From NCBI RefSeq assembly GCF_014650995.1, contig NZ_BMWA01000010.1, forward strand, positions 135,318-199,317: a DNA stretch of 64,000 nt, written 5' to 3'. Source of the DNA: Streptomyces viridiviolaceus (GTDB taxonomy: Bacteria > Actinomycetota > Actinomycetes > Streptomycetales > Streptomycetaceae). The notes beneath the pieces were generated by a model, which did no database searches, was not told the DNA's origin, and worked only from the letters and a program-made list of their open reading frames with translations. Position numbers and translations under genes: made by a program. Below, in pieces: positions 41,895 through 50,975 of this stretch (its first letter is position 1; the number at the start of each line of letters is the position of its first letter).

Positions 41895-42383
41895 TCAGCC
41901 GTTCCCGGGTTCCGGCTCCGGCCACGCGTTGTACCGCTCCAGATACGAGGCGAAGCGCGTCAGGTCCTCCGCGGGCCAGTCCGCGAGACGTTCCCGGAAG
42001 GCCGTCCGCCGGCTCTCGGTGACCTGGGCCAGGATGCGCCGTCCCGACTCGGTCAGGTGCAGCACCTGGACGCGGTGGTCGTCCGGGTCGACGCGCCGCT
42101 CGACGAGGCCGGTGCGCTCCAGCGCGGCCACCTGGCGGCTGACGGTGGACTTGTCCAGCGCGTAGTGGGCGGCCAGGTCGGTGGCCCGGCAGCCGCCCCT
42201 CTCCTCCAGATGGCCGAGCAGCGTGTAGGACACGAGCGACAGCTCGGGATGCATGCGCCCCGCCGAGGCGCGGGCGCGGCGGGCGAAGGCCGTCATCTCG
42301 CGCTGGATGGTCTCCACGGCCGTGTCCGCCGCGAAGTCGCCGGGGGCGACAGTCCTCTCACCGGACATCTCGGCTGCCGTCAC
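41895..42383 (-). CDS. MarR family transcriptional regulator
   Basis: 162 aa. MarR fold with ELSLVSYTLLGHLEERGGCRA, the recognition helix YALDKSTVSRQVAALERTG, and wing VERRVDPDDHRVQVLHLT. GTG start at 42383 preceded by AAGGAGG at 6 bp; ATG 42368 is an alternative. It is divergent from a membrane protein gene, with a perfect operator-like palindrome between them. Ligand unknown. Confidence 0.88.
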   Translation of the reverse strand: MTAAEMSGERTVAPGDFAADTAVETIQREMTAFARRARASAGRMHPELSLVSYTLLGHLEERGGCRATDLAAHYALDKSTVSRQVAALERTGLVERRVDPDDHRVQVLHLTESGRRILAQVTESRRTAFRERLADWPAEDLTRFASYLERYNAWPEPEPGNG

Positions 42384-42403
42384 GGGTCCTCCTTCGCATC
42401 TTG

Positions 42404-42418
42404 GTTGTATAGTACAAC
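42404..42418. promoter_or_regulatory. MarR operator-like palindrome
   Basis: GTTGTA-TAG-TACAAC, a perfect 6-3-6 inverted repeat between divergent MarR and membrane protein genes; a further half-site GTTGTA lies at 42430-42435. This AT-rich segment probably also contains both promoters. Confidence 0.7.
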
Positions 42419-42464
42419 TTGAAAAGAGAGTTGTATAAGCCAACCATTGGAGGAATGCGAGCCG

Positions 42465-43526
42465 ATGAGGTCGTACGCCCTGCGCCACGTGCTCACGCAC
42501 CTGATCACCCCGTTGCTGATGTGCATCGGGATGGGGCTCGCGTACATGGGGGCCTTCGTCACCCCCGAGCCGAACCACCTGCCGGTCGCCGTCGTCGGCT
42601 CCGGACCCGAGGCGAAGGTGCTCGCCCAGTCGGTCAAGGACAAGGCGGGGGACGCACTCGACGTACGGACCGTCGCGACCCGGGCCGAGGCCGTCGGCCT
42701 GCTGAAGTCCCGGGACATCACCGGCGCCTACGTGCCCGGCACCCACGCGCCCGAGGTCGTCGTGGCCACCGCCGCCTCCGACATGGGCGCCATGGCGGCG
42801 GAGAAGGTCTTCTCCCCCCTGGCCGAGCGGCAGGGCGTCCCGCTGAAGGTGACCGACGTGGCCACCCCGGTCGACGACGACCCGACCGGACAGGGTCTGT
42901 TCTTCCTGCTGATCGCGGTCAGCATCGGCTCCTACGCGTCCGTGGCCGCGCTCGGCGCCGCCGGGTCCGCCCTGCCCATGCGGATCCGGGCGCTGCTGAC
43001 GCTCGGCGTCTCGGTCGTGGTCAGCGGCATCGGAGCCCTGCTCGCCGGACCGGTCTTCCACCTCGCGCACCACGACCTCGCCGGCCTGTGGGGCCTGGCG
43101 TGGCTCTACGCCGCGGGCATCCTGTTCATTGGCGTGGGGCTGCACACCTTCCTCGGGCGGTGGACCACGCTCGCCATGATGGTGCTGTTCGTGATGCTCA
43201 ACTTCACCTCCTCCGGCGGCCTGTTCCGGCCCGAACTGCAGAACGGCTTCTTCGGCACCCTGCACGCCTTCTGGAACGGCGCCGGGTTCGTCGAGGGCGC
43301 GCGCAGCCTGCTCTACTTCGACGGCGACGGACTGGGCCGCGGCGTCCGGACGCTCGTCACCTGGCTGCTGCTCGGCCTCGCGGTCGTGGCGGCCGCCGCC
43401 GTACGCGAGCGCGCGGCGGCACCTGCCACCGCCCTGCCGAAGCACGCGAAGCCGGACGAACGGAAGGCCGTCGAGGCGGCCGAGAAGGAGGCGGACGAAG
43501 AGGCCGAGGAGACCGTCGGGGTCTGA
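42465..43526 (+). CDS. ABC-2/YhgE-like membrane protein under MarR control
   Basis: 353 aa. One N-terminal membrane helix, an extracytoplasmic domain of about 130 residues (PVAVVGSGPEAKVLAQSV, ITGAYVPGTHAPEVVVA), five C-terminal helices (about 150-310), and an acidic Ala/Glu-rich cytoplasmic tail. This matches the layout of DUF3533/YhgE-type ABC-2-like membrane proteins, which are often next to MarR or TetR regulators and linked to drug tolerance or phage infection. Function uncertain. Start ATG 42465 has GGAGG upstream. Confidence 0.65.
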   Translation: MRSYALRHVLTHLITPLLMCIGMGLAYMGAFVTPEPNHLPVAVVGSGPEAKVLAQSVKDKAGDALDVRTVATRAEAVGLLKSRDITGAYVPGTHAPEVVVATAASDMGAMAAEKVFSPLAERQGVPLKVTDVATPVDDDPTGQGLFFLLIAVSIGSYASVAALGAAGSALPMRIRALLTLGVSVVVSGIGALLAGPVFHLAHHDLAGLWGLAWLYAAGILFIGVGLHTFLGRWTTLAMMVLFVMLNFTSSGGLFRPELQNGFFGTLHAFWNGAGFVEGARSLLYFDGDGLGRGVRTLVTWLLLGLAVVAAAAVRERAAAPATALPKHAKPDERKAVEAAEKEADEEAEETVGV

Positions 43527-43584
43527 TCGTTGGGGTAGTGTGACCGTCGGCCGCGGATCGTCCCGGCCGTCGGACGCCGAGGAG

Positions 43585-43656
43585 GTGAGACCCATTACCG
43601 CTGTGTCGGCCCGGGTGTTCTCCTCCCACGGCAGTGCGGTCACCGTCGGCCGGTGA
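43585..43656 (+). CDS. possible leader ORF upstream of the PrmC-like gene
   Basis: A short frame after a strong GAGGAGG. The in-frame GTG at 43585 is inside the Shine-Dalgarno sequence, whereas ATT at 43594 is 8 bp after it, giving ITAVSARVFSSHGSAVTVGR then TGA. GTG 43603 is a third option. It ends 43 bp before the methyltransferase gene, with a GAGAGC/GCTCTC stem in between. The excellent RBS without a long gene suggests a translated leader or attenuator. Speculative. Confidence 0.3.
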   Translation: MRPITAVSARVFSSHGSAVTVGR

Positions 43657-43698
43657 CCGGGAGAGCGCCCTTCGGTTCCCGAAAGGCTCTCGGCTTCC

Positions 43699-44520
43699 AT
43701 GCCTCCCCTGTCTCCCGCTTCACCTTTCTCCTCTCCTTCGTCTCCTTCCTCTTCCTCGCGTGACTCCGTCGTGGCCGCGCTCCGCGCCGCGGGCTGCGTC
43801 TTCGCCGAGGACGAGGCGCAGCTGATCCTCACCGCCGCCCGCACGCCCGAGGAGCTCGCCGCCCTCGTGCACCGCCGCGTCACCGGCCTGCCCCTCGAAC
43901 TCGTCCTGGGCTGGGCCGAGTTCCGGGGGCTGCGCATCGCGGTCGAGCCCGGTGTCTTCGTGCCCCGCCGCCGCACCGAGTTCCTCGTGGCCCAGGCCCT
44001 CGCCCACGCGCCGGACGCGGCCGTCGTCGTGGACCTGTGCTGCGGCTCGGGGGCCGTCGGCGCGGCCCTGGCCGCCGCGCTGGGCCGGCCGGAGGTGCAC
44101 GCCGCCGACGTCGACCCGGCCGCCGTGCGCTGCGCCCGGGGAAACCTCGCCGCCGCCGGCGGCCTGGTGCACACCGGCGATCTGTTCGAGGCGCTGCCCG
44201 GCGCGCTGCGCGGCCGGGTCGACATACTCGCGGCCAACGTGCCCTACGTCCCCACCGACGAGGTCGCCCTGCTGCCCGCCGAGGCCCGTGACCACGAACC
44301 ACTCGTCGCCCTCGACGGCGGCCCCGACGGCCTCGACGTGCTGCGCCGCGTCGCCGCCGAGGCGCCCGGCTGGCTCGCGCCCGGCGGCTGTGTGCTGGTC
44401 GAGACGAGTGAACGCCAGGCGCCGGCCGCGGTCGCCGCCTTCGCCCGCAGCGGCCTGACGACCCGCCTCGCCGTCTCCGAGGAGCTGTACGCGCACGTGG
44501 TGATCGGCGTCCGGCCGTAA
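43699..44520 (+). CDS. PrmC/HemK-like N5-glutamine methyltransferase
   Basis: 273 aa. The first about 20 residues are a Ser/Pro-rich stretch; then a helical N-terminal domain with GLPLELVLGWAEFRGLRIAV and VFVPRRRTEFLV, and a Rossmann methyltransferase domain with VVDLCCGSGAVGAALA and LAANVPYVPTDE. The NPPY substrate motif of PrmC/HemK is NVPY here, as in a common actinobacterial paralogue. PrmC methylates the GGQ Gln of release factors; the paralogue's target is unknown. Likely not the housekeeping prmC. Confidence 0.82.
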   Translation: MPPLSPASPFSSPSSPSSSSRDSVVAALRAAGCVFAEDEAQLILTAARTPEELAALVHRRVTGLPLELVLGWAEFRGLRIAVEPGVFVPRRRTEFLVAQALAHAPDAAVVVDLCCGSGAVGAALAAALGRPEVHAADVDPAAVRCARGNLAAAGGLVHTGDLFEALPGALRGRVDILAANVPYVPTDEVALLPAEARDHEPLVALDGGPDGLDVLRRVAAEAPGWLAPGGCVLVETSERQAPAAVAAFARSGLTTRLAVSEELYAHVVIGVRP

Positions 44521-44532
44521 CGGGCGCCGCAC

Positions 44533-46611
44533 CTAGGCCGGCGGCGTGGCCCGGGCGATCAGCAGGGCCACGTCGTCGGAGTTCTCCGGCTCGTGCAGCG
44601 TGCGCAGCAGCAGGTCGCAGACTTCCTCGAGCGGGCGGTCCGGACCGTCCAGCAGCCCGAGGAGCGCGTGCAGCCGCTCGTCGAGGGGCTGCCGCCGCGT
44701 CTCGACGAGTCCGTCGGTGTACAGCACCAGCCGGTCGCCGGGTTCCAGATCGACGGTGGTGGTGGCGAAGGCGACGCCGCCCACCCCGAGCGGCACCCCG
44801 GTGGGCAGGTCGAGCAGTTCCGGGGGCCGGCCGGCGCGGAGGCGGACCGGGGGAAGGTGCCCCGCGTTGGCGATCCGGCACTGGCGCAGGCATGGATCGT
44901 GGACCGCGTAGACGCAGGTGGCGATGGCCTGGTCCAGCCCGGCCGCGGTGCGGTCGAGGTGTTCGAGCAGCAGCGCGGGATCGAGGTCGAGGGAGGCGAG
45001 GGTGTTCGTCGCGGTGCGCAGCCGCCCCATGGACGCCGCCGCCGTGATGCCGCTGCCCATCACGTCGCCCACGACGAGTGCGGTCTTGCAGCCTTCCAGG
45101 GGGATGACGTCGAACCAGTCGCCGCCGACCTCGCTCGTGGCCTCTGCGGGCTGGTACCGGGAGGCGACCTCCAGGCCGCCCGTCACCGGGGGATGGCTCG
45201 GCAGCAGGCTCCGCTGGAGGGTCAGGGCGGCGTCGCGGGCGTTCTGGTACCAGCGGGCGTTGTCGATCTGCAGCGCCGCGCGGGCCGCCAGCTCCTTGGC
45301 CAGCAGCAGGTCGTCCTCGCCGAACGGCAGCGGATGGCGCATCCGCTTCAGATCGAGGGCGCCGAGCACCTCGCCGCGCGCGATCAGCGGGACGGCCAGA
45401 TAGGAGTGCACCCCGGCCCGCCGCAGCAGCTCGGCCGCCTCGGGGGAGCGCGCGATCCTGGACAGGTCCTCGTCGCTCACCTGCGGCACCATCACCGGGC
45501 GCCCGGTGCGCACGCACTCGGTGACCAGGCGCTCGGGCCCGTACCGGGCGACCTGCCCGGGCGGGTCGGCCGCCCGCAGGGCCTCCGGGGCGTCGTCCGC
45601 GTGGACGGCCAGCGCCCGGATCACGGCGGGCTCGGCGGGGCCGAGGGTGCTGCGCCGGCCCTTCACCACGGCCTCCAGAAGGTCCACGGCCGCGATGTCG
45701 GCGAGACCGGGCACGGCGACGTCGGCCAGCTCGTGCGCGGTGCGGTCCAGCTCCAGGGTGGTGCCGATGCGGGCGGAGGCGTCGGCGACGGCGACGAGCC
45801 GGCGTCGCGCGGCCTCGGTCTCCATGGCCGCCCGGTACTGGTCGGTGACGTCCATGATCGAGACGGCCACACCCAGTACGGCCCCGAGGGCGTCCTCGAG
45901 CCGGTACAGCGAGACCGACCAGGCGTGGTCCTCCTCCGGGTCGGCGGGGGTCCGCCCGGTCATGGAGCGGTCGACGACCGGCTGCCCGGTTTCCAGCACC
46001 TCGCGGGCGAAGGGCTCCAGCGCGTCGGCGTCGACCATCGGCAGTACGTCGCGGACCGTGCGACCGTAGTGGGCCTCCGCCGGTATGCCGTTCATCTGCT
46101 CCATCGCCGGGTTGACCGAGACGTAGCGCAGATCGGTGTCCAGGACCGCCAGGCCGATCGGGGACTTGTTGATCACCCGTGAGGACAGGGCCATGTCCCG
46201 CTCCAGCCGGCGCACGGTGGACTGGTCGGCCGCGAGCCCCAGCGCGTAGACGTCGCCGCGGTCGTCCAGCAGGCGCATGTTGCGGAACTCCACCAGCCGG
46301 GTGGCGCCGTCCTTGCGGCGGATCGGGAAGGCCCCGGCCCAGCTCTGGCCGGTGTGCATGACGTCGGCGAACAGCTTCACGACCAGGTCGAGATGCTGCT
46401 CGTGGACCATGATCCGGGCGGCGTACTCGCCCAGGGCCTCGCTCGCGGAGTAGCCGAACAGCTCCTCCGCCTGCGGGCTCCACAGCACGATCCGCCCCTC
46501 GGCGTCCAGGACGACCGAGGCCACGCGCAGCACGTCGAGCAGCCCGCTGGGCCCCGACGGCCCGCGTGGTGGCCCGTCGCCCTCGAACCCGGCAGACCCG
46601 GCTGCACTCAT
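44533..46611 (-). CDS. PAS-PAS-GAF-SpoIIE serine phosphatase
   Basis: 692 aa (693 codons from ATG 46611; ATG 46644 would add 11 residues). Two PAS domains (about 20-125 and 135-255), a GAF domain (about 270-450) and a PP2C/SpoIIE phosphatase domain (about 465-690) with SEVGGDWFDVIPL, ALVVGDVMGSGITAAASM, IANAGHLPPV and RLVLYTDGLVE. The metal-binding Asp residues are present. No membrane segment or HATPase domain. Such proteins dephosphorylate anti-anti-sigma factors in response to sensed signals, in the SigB-like partner-switching networks of Streptomyces. No partner genes adjacent. Convergent with the PrmC-like gene. Confidence 0.9.
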   Translation of the reverse strand: MSAAGSAGFEGDGPPRGPSGPSGLLDVLRVASVVLDAEGRIVLWSPQAEELFGYSASEALGEYAARIMVHEQHLDLVVKLFADVMHTGQSWAGAFPIRRKDGATRLVEFRNMRLLDDRGDVYALGLAADQSTVRRLERDMALSSRVINKSPIGLAVLDTDLRYVSVNPAMEQMNGIPAEAHYGRTVRDVLPMVDADALEPFAREVLETGQPVVDRSMTGRTPADPEEDHAWSVSLYRLEDALGAVLGVAVSIMDVTDQYRAAMETEAARRRLVAVADASARIGTTLELDRTAHELADVAVPGLADIAAVDLLEAVVKGRRSTLGPAEPAVIRALAVHADDAPEALRAADPPGQVARYGPERLVTECVRTGRPVMVPQVSDEDLSRIARSPEAAELLRRAGVHSYLAVPLIARGEVLGALDLKRMRHPLPFGEDDLLLAKELAARAALQIDNARWYQNARDAALTLQRSLLPSHPPVTGGLEVASRYQPAEATSEVGGDWFDVIPLEGCKTALVVGDVMGSGITAAASMGRLRTATNTLASLDLDPALLLEHLDRTAAGLDQAIATCVYAVHDPCLRQCRIANAGHLPPVRLRAGRPPELLDLPTGVPLGVGGVAFATTTVDLEPGDRLVLYTDGLVETRRQPLDERLHALLGLLDGPDRPLEEVCDLLLRTLHEPENSDDVALLIARATPPA

Positions 46612-46869
46612 CCCACGCCCCGCCTTCGCCGATTCGCGCGGCATGCCTTCCCGATGCCGACTGACCCTGTTCTACCGCGTTCCCACGTGTGCAGGGCCGT
46701 TTCTCCGAGGCCCTTGCCGTCTCCTTCCAGCATCTCCCGGCACGGCGCCGACCGCTCCGCGCGAGGGCGGACCAGATTTTGGTCTGTACATGACCGTACA
46801 CGCGGTCCACACTGGCGCGGAACGCGTACCGCCGCCCGTGTCGCCCACCCCCCACGGAGGAGCCGACCC

Positions 46870-47763
46870 ATGCCTCTGCGCGCCCGGCAACGTTGTCACG
46901 CGCCCCTGACCGGACTCGCCGTCCTCGCCGCCGTCGCGGCCCTGTGCGCCGGTCCGCCCGCTTCGGCGGCGCCCGCCGCCCCGGCCGCCGACCTGTGGAC
47001 CGAGGTGGGCTCCGACCGGGCCGACCCGCTCACCGAGAGCCAGGGCCTCGCCTCGGTCGAGGTCCCGGCCGGCAGCCCCAACCGCTACACCGGGATCGGC
47101 ACCGTTCCCCTGGGCCTCGCCGGCCGCGGCTGGAACCACGTCGGTGACCCGGACGCGTCCTACGACGGCCACTACATCGAGCCGTACCAGCGGGACACCG
47201 GGAGCACCAAGATGTTCCGGGTGCAGGCGCCGGACGGGCGCTGGTCGGAGTACGTCCACACGCTGAGCGCGGGAGAGGCCCTGAACAACTCCTGGGTCGC
47301 CGTCTCGCCGGACGGTCAGTGGATGCTGTCCGGCGAGTGGGGCACCATGAACCGGCTGCTGGTCTTCCCGACGCCGGGCGTCAACGCGGCCACCTCGCCC
47401 TCGGCGAACCTCCCGCAGGCGGCCACGGTCCACCTCGACCGCGCCGTGCGTGACGTCCAGGGGTGCGACTTCGCCGACGCCACCACGCTGCTGTGCTCCT
47501 CCGACGACCCCGCCGGCACCCTCTTCGGCGTCACCAAACCGCTGCTGAGGATCGACCTCTCCGCCCCGCCCGACGGCACGGCGGACGTCACCGGTCATGT
47601 CACCGCCCTGCGGCAGCTGCCGCTGCGCAGCTCGTGCTCCGGCACCTTCGAGGCGGAGGGCATCGACTACGACCGACGGACCGGAACCCTGCGCGTGATC
47701 GTCGTCTCGCCGGGCTTCTGCGTGCTGACGGACAGCAAGACCTACCGCCTCCTCCGCGGCTGA
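46870..47763 (+). CDS. secreted hypothetical beta-propeller-like protein
   Basis: 297 aa. Signal peptide (about 1-34, ending ASAAPAA). The mature part has repeated beta-rich stretches: NNSWVAVSPDGQWMLSGEWG, VQGCDFADATTLLCSSDD, GTLFGVTKPLLRIDL and TGTLRVIVVSPGFC, suggestive of a WD40/NHL-like propeller, with four or more Cys. No catalytic motif is recognisable. Start ATG 46870 follows GGAGGAG. Standalone. Confidence 0.7.
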   Translation: MPLRARQRCHAPLTGLAVLAAVAALCAGPPASAAPAAPAADLWTEVGSDRADPLTESQGLASVEVPAGSPNRYTGIGTVPLGLAGRGWNHVGDPDASYDGHYIEPYQRDTGSTKMFRVQAPDGRWSEYVHTLSAGEALNNSWVAVSPDGQWMLSGEWGTMNRLLVFPTPGVNAATSPSANLPQAATVHLDRAVRDVQGCDFADATTLLCSSDDPAGTLFGVTKPLLRIDLSAPPDGTADVTGHVTALRQLPLRSSCSGTFEAEGIDYDRRTGTLRVIVVSPGFCVLTDSKTYRLLRG

Positions 47764-47902
47764 GACCCGCGGTCGCGCCGTGCCGGTAGTGCTCCGCCCG
47801 AGGTGGTGCTTTTCTGGTGGTACGGGCGCGGCCTCCGTGGGGTGGCCGTGCTGCGGGGCGCGCCCGCCGTACCGCACCGCGGCCACGAGAGGAGTGATCG
47901 CG

Positions 47903-48274
47903 ATGGCCGGCGAGCATCTGCACCCGGAATCCGTCTCGGTGGAGCTGAGCGGATGCAGCAAGGAGGACGCCCGGATCGTGTTCGACGCCCTGTGCGCGTG
48001 CTTCTCGTCCGACCGGTGCGCGGAGGACGTGCCCCGGGACTACCACGAAGTGCGTCCGACCGTGTGGCTGGGCACCTACGACGTGGCCGACGCCCACGAG
48101 GGGAAGCGCGGCCCCACCCGGCTCCAGGCCTCCGTCGAGGCCGATGTGCAGGGCGGCTACTGGGCGATCGAGCGGTTCCGCAGCACCCTGGACTCCCTGT
48201 TCACCGTGCAGGACCTGAGCATGGCCTCGGGCGACCAGGAGCGGGAACTCCACGTCCGGCTGGCGAGCCGCTGA
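47903..48274 (+). CDS. hypothetical protein
   Basis: 123 aa, soluble. Starts MAGEHLHPESVSVELSGCS, with Cys residues near positions 18, 31, 33 and 39; ends in ERELHVRLASR. I do not recognise the family; the composition is that of a small alpha/beta cytosolic protein. GAGAGGAG lies about 9 bp before ATG 47903. It is followed by the 40-bp inverted repeat, which could serve as its terminator. Confidence 0.65.
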   Translation: MAGEHLHPESVSVELSGCSKEDARIVFDALCACFSSDRCAEDVPRDYHEVRPTVWLGTYDVADAHEGKRGPTRLQASVEADVQGGYWAIERFRSTLDSLFTVQDLSMASGDQERELHVRLASR

Positions 48275-48290
48275 GCGGGCCCGCTGTGCG

Positions 48291-48330
48291 CGACCCCACC
48301 TTATGCAACTAGTTGCAAAAGGTGGGGTCG
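48291..48330. promoter_or_regulatory. 40-bp near-perfect inverted repeat (operator and/or terminator)
   Basis: Left arm CGACCCCACCTTATGCAACT (48291-48310) is complementary to 48311-48330 except for one position pair. Its centre TGCAACTAGTTGCA (48304-48317) is a perfect 14-bp palindrome of regulator-operator type. It lies 17 bp after the hypothetical gene and 41 bp before the FadH-like gene. Could be a PadR operator, a terminator, or both. Confidence 0.65.
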
Positions 48331-48371
48331 TCCTCTACAACAGAGGCACGACACCGCGCACGGAGGGCCCC

Positions 48372-50387
48372 ATGAGCCGTTACCCCCACCTGCTGAGCCC
48401 GCTCGACCTGGGCTTCACCACGCTGCCCAACCGGGTCCTGATGGGCTCCATGCACGTGGGCCTGGAGGAGGCCGAGCGCGGATTCGAGCGCATGGCCGCG
48501 TTCTACGCCGCCCGGGCACGCGGGGGAGTGGGGCTGATCGTCACCGGCGGCATCGCGCCCAACGACGAGGGCCGGCCGTACGAGGGAGGTGCCAAGCTCA
48601 CCACCGCCGCGGAGGCCGAGCGGCACCGGACCGTCACCGAGGCCGTGCACCGCGAGGGCGGCCGGATCGCCCTGCAGATCCTGCACTTCGGCCGGTACGC
48701 CTACCACGCCGACCTGGTCGCGCCCAGCCCGCTCCAGGCGCCGATCAGCCCCCACGTGCCGCGTGAGCTGACCGACGCCGAGGTCGAGCGCACGATCGAC
48801 GACTACGCGCGCACCGCCCGCCTCGCCCGCGAGGCCGGTTACGACGGCGTCGAGATCATGGGCTCCGAGGGCTACCTCATCAACGAGTTCATCGCCGCGC
48901 GGACCAACCACCGCACCGACCGCTGGGGCGGCTCCTACGAGAACCGCATGCGGTTCCCCGTCGAGATCGTCCGCCGGGTGCGCGAGGCGGTCGGCGAGGA
49001 CTTCATCGTCGTCTACCGGCTGTCCATGCTGGACCTGGTACCCGGCGGCTCCACGCTCGACGAGGTGATCACGCTCGCGCGGGCCGTCGAGGCCGCCGGG
49101 GCGACCATCATCAACACCGGCATCGGCTGGCACGAGGCGCGCATCCCCACCATCGCCACCTCGGTGCCGCGCGGCGCGTACACCTGGGTGACCCAGCGGC
49201 TGATGGGCGAGGTGTCGGTACCGCTCGTCACCACCAACCGCATCAACACCCCCGAAGTGGCCGAGCAGTTGCTCGCCGAGGGCACGGCCGACATGGTGTC
49301 GATGGCCCGTCCCATGCTCGCCGACCCCGACTTCGTCGCCAAGGCCGCGGCCGGCCGCCCCGAGGCCATCAACACCTGCATCGGCTGCAACCAGGCCTGC
49401 CTCGACCACACCTTCAGCGGCAGGATCACCTCCTGCCTGGTCAACCCCCGCGCCTGTCACGAGACCGAGCTGGTCCTGTCCCCGACGCGGCTGCGCAAGC
49501 GCGTGGCGGTCGTCGGCGCCGGACCGGCCGGCCTGGCCTGCGCGGTCTCCGCGGCCGAACGCGGCCACGACGTCACGCTGTTCGACGCCGCCGGCGAGAT
49601 CGGCGGCCAGCTCAACGTCGCCCGCAAGGTCCCCGGCAAGCAGGAGTTCGACGAGACGCTGCGCTACTTCCGTACCCAGCTCGACACGCACGGCGTCGAC
49701 GTACGCCTCGACACGCCCGTCACCGCCGCCGACCTGGACGGCTACGACGAGGTCGTCGTCGCCACCGGCGTCACCCCGCGGACCCCGGACATCCCCGGTG
49801 TCGACCACCCGAGCGTCCTCGGCTACCTCGATGTCCTGCGCGACGGCGCTCCCGTCGGCGACCGGGTGGCGATCCTCGGCGCCGGCGGCATCGGCTTCGA
49901 CGTCGCCGAGTACCTCACCGACGGCGGCGAAAAGGCGCACGAGGACCCCGCGACGTACTTCCGGCTCTGGGGCGTGGACATGGACTACCGCGCGCCCGGT
50001 GGCCTCGCCGCCCCCGAGCGCCCGGCGCCGCCGCGCACCGTCCACCTGCTCCAGCGCAAGACCTCGAAGGTCGGCGCCGGCCTCGGCAAGACCACCGGCT
50101 GGATCCACCGCACCGAGCTCAAGCACCGCGGCGTCACCATGGTCCCGGGCGTGCGCTACGACCGGATCGACGACGCCGGGCTCCACGTGACGATCGGTGA
50201 CGAGAGCACGGTGCTGGAGGTCGACACGATCGTGCTGTGCACGGGCCAGGAGCCGCGCCGCGGCCTGTACGAGGACCTGATCGCCGCCGGGCGCAGCGCA
50301 CACCTCATCGGCGGCGCGGACGTGGCCGCGGAACTGGACGCCAAGCGCGCGATCCTGCAGGGCACGGAGCTGGCGGCGGCGCTGTAG
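48372..50387 (+). CDS. fadH: 2,4-dienoyl-CoA reductase-like flavoprotein
   Basis: 671 aa. An Old-Yellow-Enzyme TIM barrel (about 5-340) with LQILHFGRYAYHADLVAPS, GVEIMGSEGYLINEF and the 4Fe-4S cluster Cys region CIGCNQACLDHTFSG, followed by a two-dinucleotide-binding disulphide-reductase-like half with VVGAGPAGLACAVSAAERG and ILGAGGIGFDVAEYL. This is the FadH/trimethylamine dehydrogenase architecture; FadH reduces 2,4-dienoyl-CoA with NADPH during unsaturated fatty acid beta-oxidation. The PadR gene follows by 29 bp. Start ATG 48372 with GGAGGG upstream. Confidence 0.92.
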   Translation: MSRYPHLLSPLDLGFTTLPNRVLMGSMHVGLEEAERGFERMAAFYAARARGGVGLIVTGGIAPNDEGRPYEGGAKLTTAAEAERHRTVTEAVHREGGRIALQILHFGRYAYHADLVAPSPLQAPISPHVPRELTDAEVERTIDDYARTARLAREAGYDGVEIMGSEGYLINEFIAARTNHRTDRWGGSYENRMRFPVEIVRRVREAVGEDFIVVYRLSMLDLVPGGSTLDEVITLARAVEAAGATIINTGIGWHEARIPTIATSVPRGAYTWVTQRLMGEVSVPLVTTNRINTPEVAEQLLAEGTADMVSMARPMLADPDFVAKAAAGRPEAINTCIGCNQACLDHTFSGRITSCLVNPRACHETELVLSPTRLRKRVAVVGAGPAGLACAVSAAERGHDVTLFDAAGEIGGQLNVARKVPGKQEFDETLRYFRTQLDTHGVDVRLDTPVTAADLDGYDEVVVATGVTPRTPDIPGVDHPSVLGYLDVLRDGAPVGDRVAILGAGGIGFDVAEYLTDGGEKAHEDPATYFRLWGVDMDYRAPGGLAAPERPAPPRTVHLLQRKTSKVGAGLGKTTGWIHRTELKHRGVTMVPGVRYDRIDDAGLHVTIGDESTVLEVDTIVLCTGQEPRRGLYEDLIAAGRSAHLIGGADVAAELDAKRAILQGTELAAAL

Positions 50388-50416
50388 CCGTCGGCGGCCG
50401 TCCCTAGGATGAGCCC

Positions 50417-50953
50417 ATGTCACTCCCGCACGCGATCCTCACCGCCCTGCTCGAGAAGCCGTCGTCGGGGCTGGAGCTCACCCGCCGTTTCGACAAGTCG
50501 ATCGGGTACTTCTGGTCGGCGACGCACCAGCAGATCTATCGCGAGCTGGGAAAACTGGAGGCCGAAGGGCTGATCCGCGCGCTGCCCGCCCAGCAGCCGG
50601 CCCGTGGGCAGAAGAAGAGCTACGAGGTCCTGCCCACGGGCCGGGCGGAACTGACCCGCTGGACGGCCGCAGCCCAGGACCCCAAGCCCCTGCGGGACGT
50701 GATGCTGCTGCGCCTGCGCGCCTCGGCCGTGGTCGGCACAGAGGGGATCGAAGCGGACCTCCGACGCCATCTGGAGCTGCACGAGCGGCAGTTGGCGGAG
50801 TACGAGGAGATCGAGAAGCGGGACTTCCCGCCGGGGAAGGACAGCACCGAGGACCGGTTGCGGCATCTGGTGCTGCGGGCCGGGATCGACCTGGAGACCT
50901 TCTGGACCCAGTGGCTCAGGCACGCGCTGGAGGAGTTCGCCGAGCTGCCCTGA
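50417..50953 (+). CDS. PadR family transcriptional regulator
   Basis: 178 aa. N-terminal winged HTH (LPHAILTALLEKPSSGLEL, QQIYRELGKLEAEGLI) and the C-terminal helical dimerisation domain (VirR-like, about 95-178). PadR proteins repress enzymes, often of the phenolic or fatty acid type, and respond to small ligands. Co-oriented with and close to fadH, so most likely its regulator, with the 48304-48317 palindrome as candidate operator. Confidence 0.88.
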   Translation: MSLPHAILTALLEKPSSGLELTRRFDKSIGYFWSATHQQIYRELGKLEAEGLIRALPAQQPARGQKKSYEVLPTGRAELTRWTAAAQDPKPLRDVMLLRLRASAVVGTEGIEADLRRHLELHERQLAEYEEIEKRDFPPGKDSTEDRLRHLVLRAGIDLETFWTQWLRHALEEFAELP

Positions 50954-50975
50954 CGTCCTCGCGGCGGGGCGCCGT

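Noticed and set aside
43880..46855. 991-codon minus-strand frame
   Set aside because: Arg/Ala-rich shadow of the SpoIIE phosphatase and PrmC-like genes in another frame.
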